DNA of 64,000 nt, taken from contig DLNC01000040.1 in the NCBI GenBank assembly GCA_002478265.1, positions 1-64,000 on the forward strand, given 5' to 3'. A model generated the notes under the pieces. The model ran no database searches. It was given only the letters and a program-made list of their open reading frames with translations, and was not told the origin of the DNA. Source of the stretch: Syntrophaceae bacterium UBA7520 (GTDB lineage: Bacteria; Desulfobacterota; Syntrophia; Syntrophales; Smithellaceae). A program made the translations under genes and the position numbers. This document shows positions 53,903 to 63,484 of this stretch, in pieces (the stretch's first letter is position 1; every line of letters begins with the position of its first letter).

Positions 53903-54277
53903 TTATCTTGCCGCAATCGCGTCTATCTCGATCAGCGCGCCTTTGGGCAGATGGGAGACTTCTACCGTCGAACGCGCCGGCGGATCGGCAGGGAAAAATT
54001 CGGCGTATATTTCGTTTACGGCAGGAAAATCTGCCATGTTCTTGAGATATATGGTTGTCCTGACGGTGTTTCTCATATCAAGGCCGATCTCGGAGAGTAT
54101 CGTCCTGATATTAACGAGACACTGACGAGCGGCCTGGTTAATATCTTTGAGTGCTTCGCCGCTTTGCGGATCAATGCCCAGTTGTCCGGAAATAAAAATA
54201 AGATCGCCCACTTCAACTGCCGTGGAATAGGGCCCCAAGGCGGGGCTATGCGCTGATTTGTGAATTATTTTTTCCAT
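53903..54277 (-). CDS. ridA: RidA-family enamine/imine deaminase
   Basis: 124 aa from ATG 54277 (GAGAGGA upstream). Motifs SPALGPYSTAVEVGDLIFIS, GLDMRNTVRTTIYLKNM and PPARSTVEVSHLPKGALIEI carry the family arginine and glutamate. It hydrolyses reactive enamines made by PLP enzymes. Proximity to methionine genes fits a clean-up role in amino-acid synthesis. Confidence 0.93.
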   Translation of the reverse strand: MEKIIHKSAHSPALGPYSTAVEVGDLIFISGQLGIDPQSGEALKDINQAARQCLVNIRTILSEIGLDMRNTVRTTIYLKNMADFPAVNEIYAEFFPADPPARSTVEVSHLPKGALIEIDAIAAR

Positions 54278-54287
54278 AACAATCCTC

Positions 54288-54887
54288 TCAATCGCCGTTT
54301 CTTTTGATGACAAAAAGCGAGTTTAGGGCGAATAAATGGGGCAGGAAGCGGACAAGTTTCGATTTGGCGAGAAAGTATTTCTGCTCGATAATGATATTTT
54401 TCTTCGCGCAGTATTCAACAAAATCGCGGATGGTAAGAAACCGGATGTTCGGCGTTTCATACCAGTAATAGGGGAGGGCGTCGTTGATTGGCGTTTTACC
54501 CGCGAACATGAGCGTCAGGCGTGCCTTGATGTGCGCGAAATTGGGAAATCCGACAATGACCTTCCGGCCGACCCGGAGCGCTTCGTCGATAACAAAATCA
54601 GCTTTTTTAATTTCCTGCATAATCTGATTGAGAATGACATAATCGAAAGATTTATCGGGATAATCGACAAGGCCGCTTTCGATGTCGCCTTGCAAAACGG
54701 TAAGGCCTTTTTCCACGCACCTGTGCATTTCCTCATCGTTGAGTTCAATTCCCTGCACCAAAGCCTGCTTTTCTCTGATTAGCAAAGTTAATAATTCGCC
54801 ACTGCCACAGCCTAAATCCAGGATATGGGCATGTTGAGTGATAATCCGGGCGATAATCCGGTAATCCAGGTTAATATTCTCCATCAT
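54288..54887 (-). CDS. metW: Methionine biosynthesis protein MetW
   Basis: 199 aa AdoMet-binding-like protein with LDLGCGSGELL as motif I and the MetW signature around FPNFAHIKARLTLMFAGKTP. It is nearly always encoded next to metX in proteobacteria and is thought to assist MetX. Here it starts 3 nt after metX. Confidence 0.93.
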   Translation of the reverse strand: MMENINLDYRIIARIITQHAHILDLGCGSGELLTLLIREKQALVQGIELNDEEMHRCVEKGLTVLQGDIESGLVDYPDKSFDYVILNQIMQEIKKADFVIDEALRVGRKVIVGFPNFAHIKARLTLMFAGKTPINDALPYYWYETPNIRFLTIRDFVEYCAKKNIIIEQKYFLAKSKLVRFLPHLFALNSLFVIKRNGD

Positions 54888-54890
54888 ATT

Positions 54891-56012
54891 TCAATCAATC
54901 CTGATATTGGCCAGAAAATTTCTAATCAGCCTCGTTTCGTCGGCGATTTCGATTAAAAAGGCGTCATGTCCGTAAGTTGAAGTTAAATCAAAATAAGTAG
55001 TATAGGCGTGTTTCTGTTTCAAAACCCGGACGATATCCTGGGACTGATATGAAGGATAAAGCCAGTCGGATTTAAAGGATATAACGAGAAACTTAACCGG
55101 AGACTTTTTGACGCCAGGCATGAATTTATCCCCGGAAAGGTCAAAGTAGTCCATCGCCTTGGTGATATAAAGGTAGGAGTTGGCATCAAAGCGCTTTACA
55201 AAATTGTTGCCGCGGTAGCGTAAATAGCCTTCCACTTCAAAATCATCGGTGAACTGAAAACTTAGTTTTTCATTCTTTAGTTTGCGGGAGAATTTCTCCT
55301 CCATAGAAAGATCGCTCATAAAAGTGATATGGCCGATCATGCGCGCCACGGCCAGTCCCTTTTCCGGCTGGCCGTGTTCGTAATAGTAACCCTGCCGCCA
55401 GGCCGGATCGGCCATAATTGATTGGCGGATGACTTCATCAAACGCTATCTGCTGCGGGGAATGTTTTAAAGCAGTCGCGATGGGAATTGCGGCGCGGACT
55501 CTTTCCGGATAGGCCGAAGCCCACTGCAGTGCCTGCATGCCTCCCATTGAGCCGCCGATAACGCATAAAAGTTTTTCAATGCCGAAAGAATCAATTAAAT
55601 TCCGCTGTGCCTCCACCATGTCCGCAATGGTTATTAGAGGAAAATCAAGGGCATAGGGCTTTCCGGTCAAAGGGTTATTAGAAGAGGGGCCGGTCGTGCC
55701 GCGGCATCCCCCAAGCACATTGGAACAAATGATGAAATATTTATCCGTGTCCAGAGCTTTTCCCGGACCGATCATTCCATCCCACCAGCCGGGAGAATTG
55801 TCTTCAATGCTGATGCCGCCGGCATGCGCGTCGCCGGATAAAGCGTGACAAACTAAAATTGCGTTGGATTTCTGCGCGTTTAGATTGCCGTAAGTTTCAA
55901 AAGCAACCGTCACGTGAGACAGGCTGCGCCCGGATTCGAGTGTCAAAGACGCGGGCGGCTGGGCAAAAACGAAAAAATGAGTGGTAACGGGACCGATAGA
56001 GGCGTATTTCAT
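54891..56012 (-). CDS. metX: Homoserine O-acetyltransferase MetX
   Basis: 373 aa alpha/beta hydrolase. Nucleophile serine in GGSMGGMQALQWA, family motifs VCHALSGDAHAGG and GGCRGTTGPSS, and the C-terminal histidine in YGHDAFL. It makes O-acetyl- or O-succinyl-homoserine, the first committed step to methionine; which acyl donor is used cannot be told. Part of the minus-strand operon. Confidence 0.94.
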   Translation of the reverse strand: MKYASIGPVTTHFFVFAQPPASLTLESGRSLSHVTVAFETYGNLNAQKSNAILVCHALSGDAHAGGISIEDNSPGWWDGMIGPGKALDTDKYFIICSNVLGGCRGTTGPSSNNPLTGKPYALDFPLITIADMVEAQRNLIDSFGIEKLLCVIGGSMGGMQALQWASAYPERVRAAIPIATALKHSPQQIAFDEVIRQSIMADPAWRQGYYYEHGQPEKGLAVARMIGHITFMSDLSMEEKFSRKLKNEKLSFQFTDDFEVEGYLRYRGNNFVKRFDANSYLYITKAMDYFDLSGDKFMPGVKKSPVKFLVISFKSDWLYPSYQSQDIVRVLKQKHAYTTYFDLTSTYGHDAFLIEIADETRLIRNFLANIRID

Positions 56013-56048
56013 ATATTTGATTAAAGAAAAAATATCTCCTTGCGCAGA

Positions 56049-56954
56049 TCAGGTGATTTGCAGCATCCTGTCAATCGACAGGCGCGCCTTTTTCATTGTC
56101 TCCACGTCAACGTCGATCTGATGACGGAGATCCTCAAGCGACCATAATACTTTTTCCAGATTAATGCGCTTCATGTTGGGACAGACCACCGTGTCAGAGA
56201 CGGCGTAAAAACTTTTTGCCGGATTCTCTTTTTTCATCCGGTGAATAATCCCCAACTCGGTGGCAATGATGAATTCCGTAGCTTTGTCGTTTTTGACGTA
56301 CTGGCACATTTTTTCCGTGGACAGAACCGCGTCGGCAAGAGCTGTTACTTCCGGGCGGCATTCCGGGTGCGCCAAGACCTTTGCCCCGGGATAAAGCGCC
56401 CTGGCTTTGGCGATATCGTCGGGCATGATCCGCGCGTGCGTCGGGCAGAAGCCGTTCCAGACGATAAAGTTATGATTAAGCTGATCGGAAACATAGCGCG
56501 CCAGATACCTATCCGGCACAAAAATGATTTCCTTATTAGTTTTAAGAATATGCTGCGCCATTTTTAGCGCGTTGGAAGATGTGCAGCAGTAGTCACATTC
56601 GGCTTTTACGGCGGCCGAAGTGTTCACATAGCACATGGTAGTGGCGGCAGGATGTTTTTTCTTAAGTTCTCGCAGGCCTTCTGCGTCAATCATGTCTGCC
56701 ATGGGACAGCCGGCGTCTTTATCGGGAAGGAGAACCATTTTCTGCGGCGAAAGAATTTTAGCCGTTTCCGCCATGAAGTGGACGCCGCAGAAAACAATAA
56801 TATCGGCGTTTGTGCGGGAGGCTTCGATGCTCAATCCCAGTGAATCACCGACAAAATCAGCTATGTCGTGCACCTCGGGAAGCTGGTAGTTGTGAACAAG
56901 AATAACGGCGTTTTTTTCTTTTTTCAATTTTTTTATTTTTTCTATCATTGTCAT
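56049..56954 (-). CDS. nadA: Quinolinate synthase
   Basis: 301 aa. Contains LVHNYQLPEVHD, the Cys83 segment DKDAGCPMAD and further conserved cysteines (AECDYCC, HPECRPEV, TVVCPNMKR) that hold the 4Fe-4S cluster. It condenses iminoaspartate with dihydroxyacetone phosphate to quinolinate for NAD. It starts 4 nt after the Rrf2 regulator, so this Fe-S enzyme is probably under Fe-S-responsive control. No nadB or nadC adjacent. Confidence 0.94.
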   Translation of the reverse strand: MTMIEKIKKLKKEKNAVILVHNYQLPEVHDIADFVGDSLGLSIEASRTNADIIVFCGVHFMAETAKILSPQKMVLLPDKDAGCPMADMIDAEGLRELKKKHPAATTMCYVNTSAAVKAECDYCCTSSNALKMAQHILKTNKEIIFVPDRYLARYVSDQLNHNFIVWNGFCPTHARIMPDDIAKARALYPGAKVLAHPECRPEVTALADAVLSTEKMCQYVKNDKATEFIIATELGIIHRMKKENPAKSFYAVSDTVVCPNMKRINLEKVLWSLEDLRHQIDVDVETMKKARLSIDRMLQIT

Positions 56955-56958
56955 AGTA

Positions 56959-57369
56959 TTATCCCATTTTTTTCTGCGCCAGTTCGGCCAGCGATATGTT
57001 GTTCAAAGTATCGCTGATTTGTTTACCTAAAGAACTCCAGACATCGCGCGCGGCACAGATCGGTGTGCGCGAGCAGGATGACGGCTTTTTCACGCAATCT
57101 ACAAGTATTATTTCTCCTTCCAGCGCTTCAATAATACTCAAAACAGTTATCTCCTGCGGCGGTTTGGTTAAATTATAACCTCCACGCGCGCCGCGCCGCG
57201 ACTTTATTAATCCCGCCGCGCGCAGTGGTATGACAATCAAGCTTAAGTATTTTTCAGAAATCGCTTCTCTCGCTGCAATTTCTTTCAAAAAAACAGGCTT
57301 TTCGGAGTGAGCGCGCGCCAATGCCGTCATTAATCTCACGCCATATCTTGCCCGTGTCGAAAGTTTCAT
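56959..57369 (-). CDS. Rrf2-family Fe-S regulator (IscR-like)
   Basis: 136 aa from ATG 57369 (AAAGG upstream). Winged-helix N-terminus MKLSTRARYGVRLMTALA, wing at RRGARGGYNL, and three cysteines Cys92, Cys99, Cys105 spaced close to those of IscR. It probably binds a [2Fe-2S] cluster and represses its own operon when Fe-S supply is good. First gene of Rrf2-nadA-metX-metW-ridA-MOSC. Confidence 0.85.
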   Translation of the reverse strand: MKLSTRARYGVRLMTALARAHSEKPVFLKEIAAREAISEKYLSLIVIPLRAAGLIKSRRGARGGYNLTKPPQEITVLSIIEALEGEIILVDCVKKPSSCSRTPICAARDVWSSLGKQISDTLNNISLAELAQKKMG

Positions 57370-57441
57370 ATTAATCAACCTTTATCTCGCATTAATTATA
57401 TTATAAAATCAATATATTACAAATTACTATTTGTTGGCTAG

Positions 57442-57470
57442 TAATTAAATTACAAAAGACATTTTGTCAA
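57442..57470 (-). promoter_or_regulatory. Promoter of the Rrf2-nadA-metXW operon
   Basis: On the minus strand TTGACA (57465-57470) and TAATTA (57442-57447), 17 bp apart. The inverted repeat GACA-TTT-TGTC (57458-57468) overlaps the -35 box and is a candidate regulator site. Confidence 0.55.
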
Positions 57471-57533
57471 GAAATATCTCGGTTTTCTTATGGTGTACTT
57501 TATGGGTAAAAATCTCGGATAGTCGTGATAGTT

Positions 57534-58094
57534 TTACTTGCCCGACACGGAATTGGCTATGTGTTCCGCGATCATTTTGCCGAATTCCGCGGGCATTGTT
57601 CGCTCGGTAAAAGCCGCGTCTGCGGGATTCGGATTAAGGTCGGCAGACGACAAAATATTTTTTCTGATGATTTTTCTTGTCTGGGCGTCGATAATTCTGA
57701 CTTCAGCGGTCATTTCCGATTTGCCGGTAAATTCACCGCTGATGCCGCGCGGGGAGGCGCTGGCCATTTTCAGTGTGATAATGCGGGTTTTAATGATCAG
57801 GGCCGTCGGATCTTTCGAGGTGCTTAAGCGGGCTTTTTCAATAATCGGCGCGGTGTTTCTCTTTAAAAGCTCGCTCATTGTCGTGCTTTCACAGGTAACA
57901 ACCGCGTCAGGAAACTCTCTTTCGAGATCCTGATCAATCTCAAATTTTTGCAAAATAATTTTTTTATATGTTTTTCCGAGCAGTGGGTATTGCTCTTCGG
58001 GAGGTTTTACTGTGGGTATTATGCCGCAGGAAATCAAAAATGATAAAATCATTGCAGCGGTAAGAAAAATTGCTGGATTAAAATTCTTTGTCAT
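57534..58094 (-). CDS. DUF4410-like lipoprotein
   Basis: 186 aa. Signal peptide II with cysteine at residue 23 (ILSFLISCGIIP). The mature part has the alternating strands of outer-membrane-associated DUF4410-type proteins (VVTCESTTMSELL, AEVRIIDAQTRKIIRKN). Probably a periplasm-facing lipoprotein of unknown function. Stands alone. Confidence 0.65.
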   Translation of the reverse strand: MTKNFNPAIFLTAAMILSFLISCGIIPTVKPPEEQYPLLGKTYKKIILQKFEIDQDLEREFPDAVVTCESTTMSELLKRNTAPIIEKARLSTSKDPTALIIKTRIITLKMASASPRGISGEFTGKSEMTAEVRIIDAQTRKIIRKNILSSADLNPNPADAAFTERTMPAEFGKMIAEHIANSVSGK

Positions 58095-58308
58095 GGTTCA
58101 GCCTTATTTTTTCGTTATGATGTTTCTATAATAAAAACTATTTAAAAACAACAAAAAGTATCCCAACCTGCCTTGAATTTCATGGCAAATAAAAAAACCG
58201 GCGAAATTTATAGAATAAAAAATACACGACATGTATGTGTTTATGTGTTTGCGTTTGATTTTATAAAGGTTAATTGCTACAATTAAGGCGTAAAAAAGGT
58301 CCTTTAGC

Positions 58309-59160
58309 ATGCCTGTTTTAAAGAAAATATTGGTTGTGCTGATTTTACTGGCTTTCTTCCCCTCGTCAGCTCTTTGCGCGGAAAAAATCGTTGACCGCGC
58401 CAATATTAAGGCCGCTTTACTGGTGGATATGGAAAGCGGAAAAGTCCTTTATAGTTATAACGAAAGAAGAGTCATACAGCCCGCATCGCTTACAAAGATA
58501 CTGACGCTTTATCTGGTCAATGAAGAAATTCGCGCGGGAAATATTAAGGACACGGACAAGGTCAGAATAAGCGCCAGGGCCGCTCAGACGAACGGCTCGA
58601 AAATATTTTATGACGAAGGAGATTGGGCAGTTTTCGGAGATCTGGTCAAGTTTATGGCTATTTTTTCCGCAAATGACGCCTCGATTGCCGTGGCTGAACA
58701 TCTGGCGGGAACAGTGGAGGATTTTGTGGCCAGGATGAACAATAAGGCAAAAGAGCTGGGCATGAAAAACAGTAATTTCGTCAATCCGCACGGTTTGCCT
58801 GATCCGCGGCAAAAAATAACCGCCAATGATATTTATCTTCTTTCCCGAAGTTATTTGGAGAGGTTTCCCGACGCTTTAAAAATACATTCTCTGCCTTCTT
58901 TTCAGTATAATTACGTTGAATATCCCAATCGCAACACGCTATTGCAGGAAAATAGTGATGTGGATGGTCTAAAGACGGGATATGTACGCGCCGCCGGTTA
59001 TCATCTGGTGGCGACCGCCAAAAGAGGCGAGAAGCGTCTGCTGGCGATCGTGTTGGGAGCGAAAAATCCGCAAATAAGAGATGAACAGACTAAAGCATTG
59101 CTGGAATATGGTTTCAAAAATGAGGAGACGCGTAATCCCGATCCGATGGTGGGCGCTTAG
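58309..59160 (+). CDS. dacA: D-alanyl-D-alanine carboxypeptidase
   Basis: 283 aa penicillin-binding protein of the PBP5/6 family. Signal peptide (LLAFFPSSALCA), SxxK at Ser60-Lys63 (PASLTK), SAN at 120-122 and KTG at 222-224. It trims the terminal D-alanine from peptidoglycan stem peptides. It lacks the C-terminal beta domain and amphipathic anchor of E. coli PBP5, so it is likely soluble in the periplasm. Confidence 0.9.
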   Translation: MPVLKKILVVLILLAFFPSSALCAEKIVDRANIKAALLVDMESGKVLYSYNERRVIQPASLTKILTLYLVNEEIRAGNIKDTDKVRISARAAQTNGSKIFYDEGDWAVFGDLVKFMAIFSANDASIAVAEHLAGTVEDFVARMNNKAKELGMKNSNFVNPHGLPDPRQKITANDIYLLSRSYLERFPDALKIHSLPSFQYNYVEYPNRNTLLQENSDVDGLKTGYVRAAGYHLVATAKRGEKRLLAIVLGAKNPQIRDEQTKALLEYGFKNEETRNPDPMVGA

Positions 59161-59196
59161 ACACAGATCCGTTTAAACGATGTAACTTATCTATAA

Positions 59197-60351
59197 TTAC
59201 TGGTCTTTGGCTGCGTCGGGAACATTAATCGCGGCGTTATTGTTTCCCGGGAAAACAATAATTTTTTGTCCTGCGGTTAATCTGCTGGTAGACGTTAAAC
59301 TGTTCCAGATCATCAGCGCTTTAACAGAAACATTGAAGCGTTCGGCGATCGAGGATAAATTGTCTCCACTTTGCACGGTATATATCCGCTCGCTTTTTTC
59401 GTTCATCCATTTAGACAAGAGACTCTCCAGGCGCTGGTTGAATAAAATAGCGGTGCCTTTAGGTATGTGTAGAGTGAAATTTCCCGGAGGCAGATAATAA
59501 TTACGCAACTGGGGATTCAAATCTTTAATGGTCTTGAAATAGGTATTGGCTGCTTCGGCAATGACTGTTATGGGTATCGTTTGCTCGGCGGTGATTTTTA
59601 TCGTGTCAAATTCCACCGGCTGATAAAAATCATCTTTCGTTAATTTATAGCCGTATTTTTCCGGGTTGGACAGGATCATTTTAATTGCCAGTATGCGAAA
59701 AATATATCTTTGTGTTTCCTGATAAAGAAAAAGCCGGTAGTAGTTATTGACTTTCTGAACGATAATTTCCGCTTTCAATCCGTCTTCCCCCATATTGTAT
59801 GCCGCCGCCGCCAGCGTCCAGGAACCGAAAAGTGCGTAAAGATCTTTTAAATAATTCAGCGCCGCCGGCGTGGAAAGAAAAAAGTTTCGGCGTTCATCAA
59901 TGTCATTATTGACGGTCAGGCCGTATTTTATTGCCGTACTTTCGATAAATTGCCAGTAACCCATGGCGCCCTTGGGGGATCCTGCGTAAGTTCTAAGCGA
60001 GCTTTCCGCGACGGCAATGAATTTCAAATCGTCGGGCATATTGTTTTTTTTAAGCAATTCTTCAATGTATGGAAAATAGCGCCTGGAACGCTTGAGCCAT
60101 AAAATGATATCATCACTGTTATCCATGCAGATGATAAGCTCTCTTTCCAGGCGTTCCCTGACAGTTTCATCCTGCAGAGGGACCGGTTCGCCGCAGAAAT
60201 CCAGCTCTTCACTGATTCTTGTCGCCTCTATGAACGAAGGATTGGGCAGGGAAGAAGAAAAAGAAACGCAACTGGAGGTAGCGGTAAAGAAAGCGATTGC
60301 AATTAAAAGCAAATAAAAACTCTTGCGCGTTAAAATTCGGTTAATATTCAT
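59197..60351 (-). CDS. mltD: Membrane-bound lytic transglycosylase with LysM
   Basis: 384 aa. Lipoprotein signal with cysteine at residue 28 (TATSSC). SLT catalytic domain with Glu116 (AVAESSLRTYAGSPKGAMGY) and a C-terminal LysM (YTVQSGDNLSSIAERFNVSV). It cleaves glycan strands of peptidoglycan with 1,6-anhydro product formation. It resembles MltD but has one clear LysM. It is convergent with the carboxypeptidase, making a small cell-wall neighbourhood. Confidence 0.88.
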   Translation of the reverse strand: MNINRILTRKSFYLLLIAIAFFTATSSCVSFSSSLPNPSFIEATRISEELDFCGEPVPLQDETVRERLERELIICMDNSDDIILWLKRSRRYFPYIEELLKKNNMPDDLKFIAVAESSLRTYAGSPKGAMGYWQFIESTAIKYGLTVNNDIDERRNFFLSTPAALNYLKDLYALFGSWTLAAAAYNMGEDGLKAEIIVQKVNNYYRLFLYQETQRYIFRILAIKMILSNPEKYGYKLTKDDFYQPVEFDTIKITAEQTIPITVIAEAANTYFKTIKDLNPQLRNYYLPPGNFTLHIPKGTAILFNQRLESLLSKWMNEKSERIYTVQSGDNLSSIAERFNVSVKALMIWNSLTSTSRLTAGQKIIVFPGNNNAAINVPDAAKDQ

Positions 60352-60390
60352 AATTGATTATTTATTCAGGTATAAGCTTTTTTCCGTAAT

Positions 60391-60723
60391 TTACTTGACG
60401 GATTTTTTTAAACCTTCATGGATGTCTTTTAGTTCCTGTTTGGCGCCATCTTTGGCGTCTTTGGACGTATCCACGATATCATCTTTTAATTTTTTAAAAT
60501 CCTTCGGTGCTTGTTCCTTGATGTCTTTAATGTCGCGGGCCATATCATTTTTTGATTTTCGGATGTTTCTTTTGACATCCGATTTAATTGTTTTTGTTTC
60601 GTCGGTAATCGTGGCTACGACGCCTTTATCTGCTGGTTTAGGAGCATCCGTATCGCAGTAGGCGAAATTGGTGAAATAGGAGGTTATCAACATCAGAAAA
60701 AAAATTAAGACATATTTTTTCAT
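60391..60723 (-). CDS. Exported helical protein
   Basis: 110 aa from ATG 60723. Signal peptide (VLIFFLMLITSYFTNFAYC) and a mature part that is almost all charged helix (KSDVKRNIRKSKNDMARDIK), likely a coiled coil. Similar small helical exported proteins are envelope-stress or cell-wall associated, but no specific function can be given. Confidence 0.6.
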   Translation of the reverse strand: MKKYVLIFFLMLITSYFTNFAYCDTDAPKPADKGVVATITDETKTIKSDVKRNIRKSKNDMARDIKDIKEQAPKDFKKLKDDIVDTSKDAKDGAKQELKDIHEGLKKSVK

Positions 60724-60882
60724 CAGAATTACCCCTTGCGTTATTTGCCGCCTGAAATTATGACAAAAAAGACTTGATTGCAAGGAAGATTTTCGGGCTG
60801 ATACCGGCTTCAAAAGATGACCGGGCGCGGCGATTGCCTCTTGCGGATAGATCGACATGATGTTAATGAAATAAATAATATT

Positions 60883-62418
60883 ATGAAAAAAAGACCTCTC
60901 TTCGGCCGCAATGATGTTAAGCAAATAAAGTCCTTGGGTTTAAAAGCAAGCAGCATCCAAAGGCAATTGGCCTGTTACAAGAAAAAGCCATATTATTTAT
61001 CTTTGGCTGCGCCTTGTACGGTAAACGACGGTATCCGAAAAATATCGCCACGGCAAAAAAATAATTTTATTGCATATTACGAAAAGGAATCAAGGAAATA
61101 TCGGGTAATAAAATTTGTGCCGTCTTCCGGGGCGGCCAGCCGGATGTTCGCATCATGGTTTTTTGCGGAGCAAGCAGGAGGGTTTGGCAGTGATTACGCA
61201 AACAAGCAATTTTTCAAAAGTTTGAAAAAAATGCCATTTTTCCCTCTTTTGGAGAATAATCAAACTTTCCAAAAATATTTTAATGAAAAAAATATCAGTT
61301 CGCTCTTGCGCGTTATCCTGCATTCTGAAGGCGTGAATCTGGGAGAATTACCTAAAGCGCTTATCCCTTTTCATTTATATGCGAATAAGGAGATGCGCAC
61401 AGCTTTAGAAGAACATATTTATGAGGCGGCAGGATATATCGCTGACGCAAAAAATATTTGTCGGTTGCATATTACCGTTTCTCCCGAGCATCGTCCTATC
61501 GTAGCGCGAAAACTGCGGCAATTTAGAAAAAAGTATGAAAAAATATGCGCAGTGCAATATAAATATCGGTTGTCTGTTCAGTCTCCATCGACGAGCATAA
61601 TTGCCGTGGATGAGAAAGATAATCCGTTGAGGGACAATCGGGGCAGGCTAGTCTTCCGCCCGGGGGGGCACGGCGCTTTGTTGGAAAACCTCAATGTTGT
61701 GGATGCGGATTTGATCTTTGTGAAAAATATCGATAACGTTGCCCCAAGCAATGTAACAAAAAACATCATTCCTTACAGAAAAATGTTGGGTGGAGTTGCC
61801 ATCGACCTGATGAGGAAAGTGCACAAAACATTAGGCGAACTCAGCGCACGGGACATCGATGCCGAAGAATTAAATCAGATAGCAGATTTTTGTCGGCAAG
61901 AAGTGAATGCCTGTTTACCCAAGGGGTTTGAATTTTTAAAGCCTGCGCAAAAAAAGAAAATACTGTTTGATGCGCTCAACCGGCCCCTGCGCGTCTGCGC
62001 TATGGTAAAAAATACGGGTGAGCCGGGCGGGGGGCCCTTCTGGATAAAGGAAAAGAACGGTGCAGAATCGCCGCAGATTGTTGAATTGGCGCATGTAAAT
62101 AAAAGCGATAGCGCGCAGATGAAGATTTGGTCCCGCGCCACTCATTTCAATCCGGTGGACATGGTTTGCTGCATTAAAGATTATCGAGGGCGAAAGTATA
62201 ACCTGAAGGAATATGTCGATAAAAACTCATATCTTGTGACAACAAAAATGGAGAAAGGACGAAAAATAAAAGCGCTGGAAATGCCGGGTCTGTGGAACGG
62301 CGGCATGGCCCGTTGGAATACAATATTTATCGAAATTCCCCTGATGGCATTCAACCCGGTAAAGATAGTGGAAGATCTTTTGCGGCCTCAACACCTGGCC
62401 AGCAGAAAAATAAATTAA
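60883..62418 (+). CDS. DUF4301 family protein
   Basis: 511 aa from ATG 60883. The KFVPSSGAASRMFASWFF block and the PGGHGALLENLN block match the DUF4301 family, whose SGxASRM motif resembles nucleotidyl- or sugar-transferase loops. Function unknown. Its end overlaps the convergent PP-loop gene by 4 nt. Confidence 0.75.
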   Translation: MKKRPLFGRNDVKQIKSLGLKASSIQRQLACYKKKPYYLSLAAPCTVNDGIRKISPRQKNNFIAYYEKESRKYRVIKFVPSSGAASRMFASWFFAEQAGGFGSDYANKQFFKSLKKMPFFPLLENNQTFQKYFNEKNISSLLRVILHSEGVNLGELPKALIPFHLYANKEMRTALEEHIYEAAGYIADAKNICRLHITVSPEHRPIVARKLRQFRKKYEKICAVQYKYRLSVQSPSTSIIAVDEKDNPLRDNRGRLVFRPGGHGALLENLNVVDADLIFVKNIDNVAPSNVTKNIIPYRKMLGGVAIDLMRKVHKTLGELSARDIDAEELNQIADFCRQEVNACLPKGFEFLKPAQKKKILFDALNRPLRVCAMVKNTGEPGGGPFWIKEKNGAESPQIVELAHVNKSDSAQMKIWSRATHFNPVDMVCCIKDYRGRKYNLKEYVDKNSYLVTTKMEKGRKIKALEMPGLWNGGMARWNTIFIEIPLMAFNPVKIVEDLLRPQHLASRKIN

Positions 62419-63389
62419 ATTATAATCACAGAAAGGTCGTTTTCATCCGCCGCGGTGGTGATAAATGAAGTATCCTGGCGATTATGCCGGCAGATAACAG
62501 CGGCTTGTCCGTTCTTTGGAGCGTCAGAGTAGCGCAGGCATAATTTGGCGGCTAGCAATCTTGCCGAATCACTGTAGCCTTTGGGAACAAGCACGACGGG
62601 GCCGGGGAATTCAGCCGTATTGCATACGAGGTCGTTTTCCGTTGCCAGTTTTCGTAGTTCTTCGTTATCTTTATTGTTTCTTCCCACGATGATCTTTGCG
62701 CCGTCGGGCGTGCGGAAATGACGGCCGTATTTGAGCAAGTGGTAGTCGCGGATTTCCGGGTTTTTCGTAAACGAGAACAATTCACGTAGACGCCGGGCAA
62801 ACATGGGATCGGTAAGCAGACAGCCGCCCGCGGCCGGAGGATAACGGGTGATACCGAAATTTTCCGCCAGGCGCATCTGATCTTTCCTGCCCCGACCGGA
62901 GATGGACAAAAGCCGCGAGCGCTCTATTTTGCCTTCTCTTTCTGCTTTTATCGGAGACAATAATTGCGCCGATAAAGGCCGCAGAATGTAATCGGCATAA
63001 CCGGAATTTTTGGCGACAATGTTTAGAGATTGCCTGGTTTGCGACATGGGGCGCTGCCCAAGAACTTCTCCAGTAATAATAAAATCCGCCTCCATTTTCT
63101 CCATCTTTCGGCCGGTGATATTCAGCATTAGCGTATGGCAATCGATGCAGGGGTTCATGCCCTTGCCGTAGCCATAGCGCGGGGCTTTGAACATGGGCAA
63201 AAATTCCGCCGTGATATCTTCAACAATCAGCGGCAAGTTCAGCTGGCGTGCAGCGTCTTGAGCCTTGCGGGCATCAAAAAAGGGAGAGGTGAATGTAATG
63301 CAGGTAACATCAACATCAAGCGAGGCGATAAGTTTGGCGGCGAGCATGCTGTCCAGTCCGCCGGACATAAGGCAAAGTGCTTTGGTCAT
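62415..63389 (-). CDS. PP-loop ATPase, ThiI/MnmA-like tRNA thiolation family
   Basis: 324 aa. PP-loop SGGLDS at residues 9-14, a NPCIDCHTLM pair and EVLGQRPMSQ, GGCLLTDP motifs typical of a family annotated as ThiI-like or tRNA 2-thiouridine-like. It adenylates a base or substrate for sulfur insertion. No rhodanese or THUMP domain is present. Possibly uses persulfide from NifS; this link is inference. Confidence 0.75.
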   Translation of the reverse strand: MTKALCLMSGGLDSMLAAKLIASLDVDVTCITFTSPFFDARKAQDAARQLNLPLIVEDITAEFLPMFKAPRYGYGKGMNPCIDCHTLMLNITGRKMEKMEADFIITGEVLGQRPMSQTRQSLNIVAKNSGYADYILRPLSAQLLSPIKAEREGKIERSRLLSISGRGRKDQMRLAENFGITRYPPAAGGCLLTDPMFARRLRELFSFTKNPEIRDYHLLKYGRHFRTPDGAKIIVGRNNKDNEELRKLATENDLVCNTAEFPGPVVLVPKGYSDSARLLAAKLCLRYSDAPKNGQAAVICRHNRQDTSFITTAADENDLSVIII

Positions 63390-63484
63390 AATATTTGGCT
63401 GGCAAACAGTTGGGCTATAAATTAAAAGCGCCGCGAAATACTGATGCCGCAGCGCTATTAAAATAAATTTTGTAAAAGATGAGA

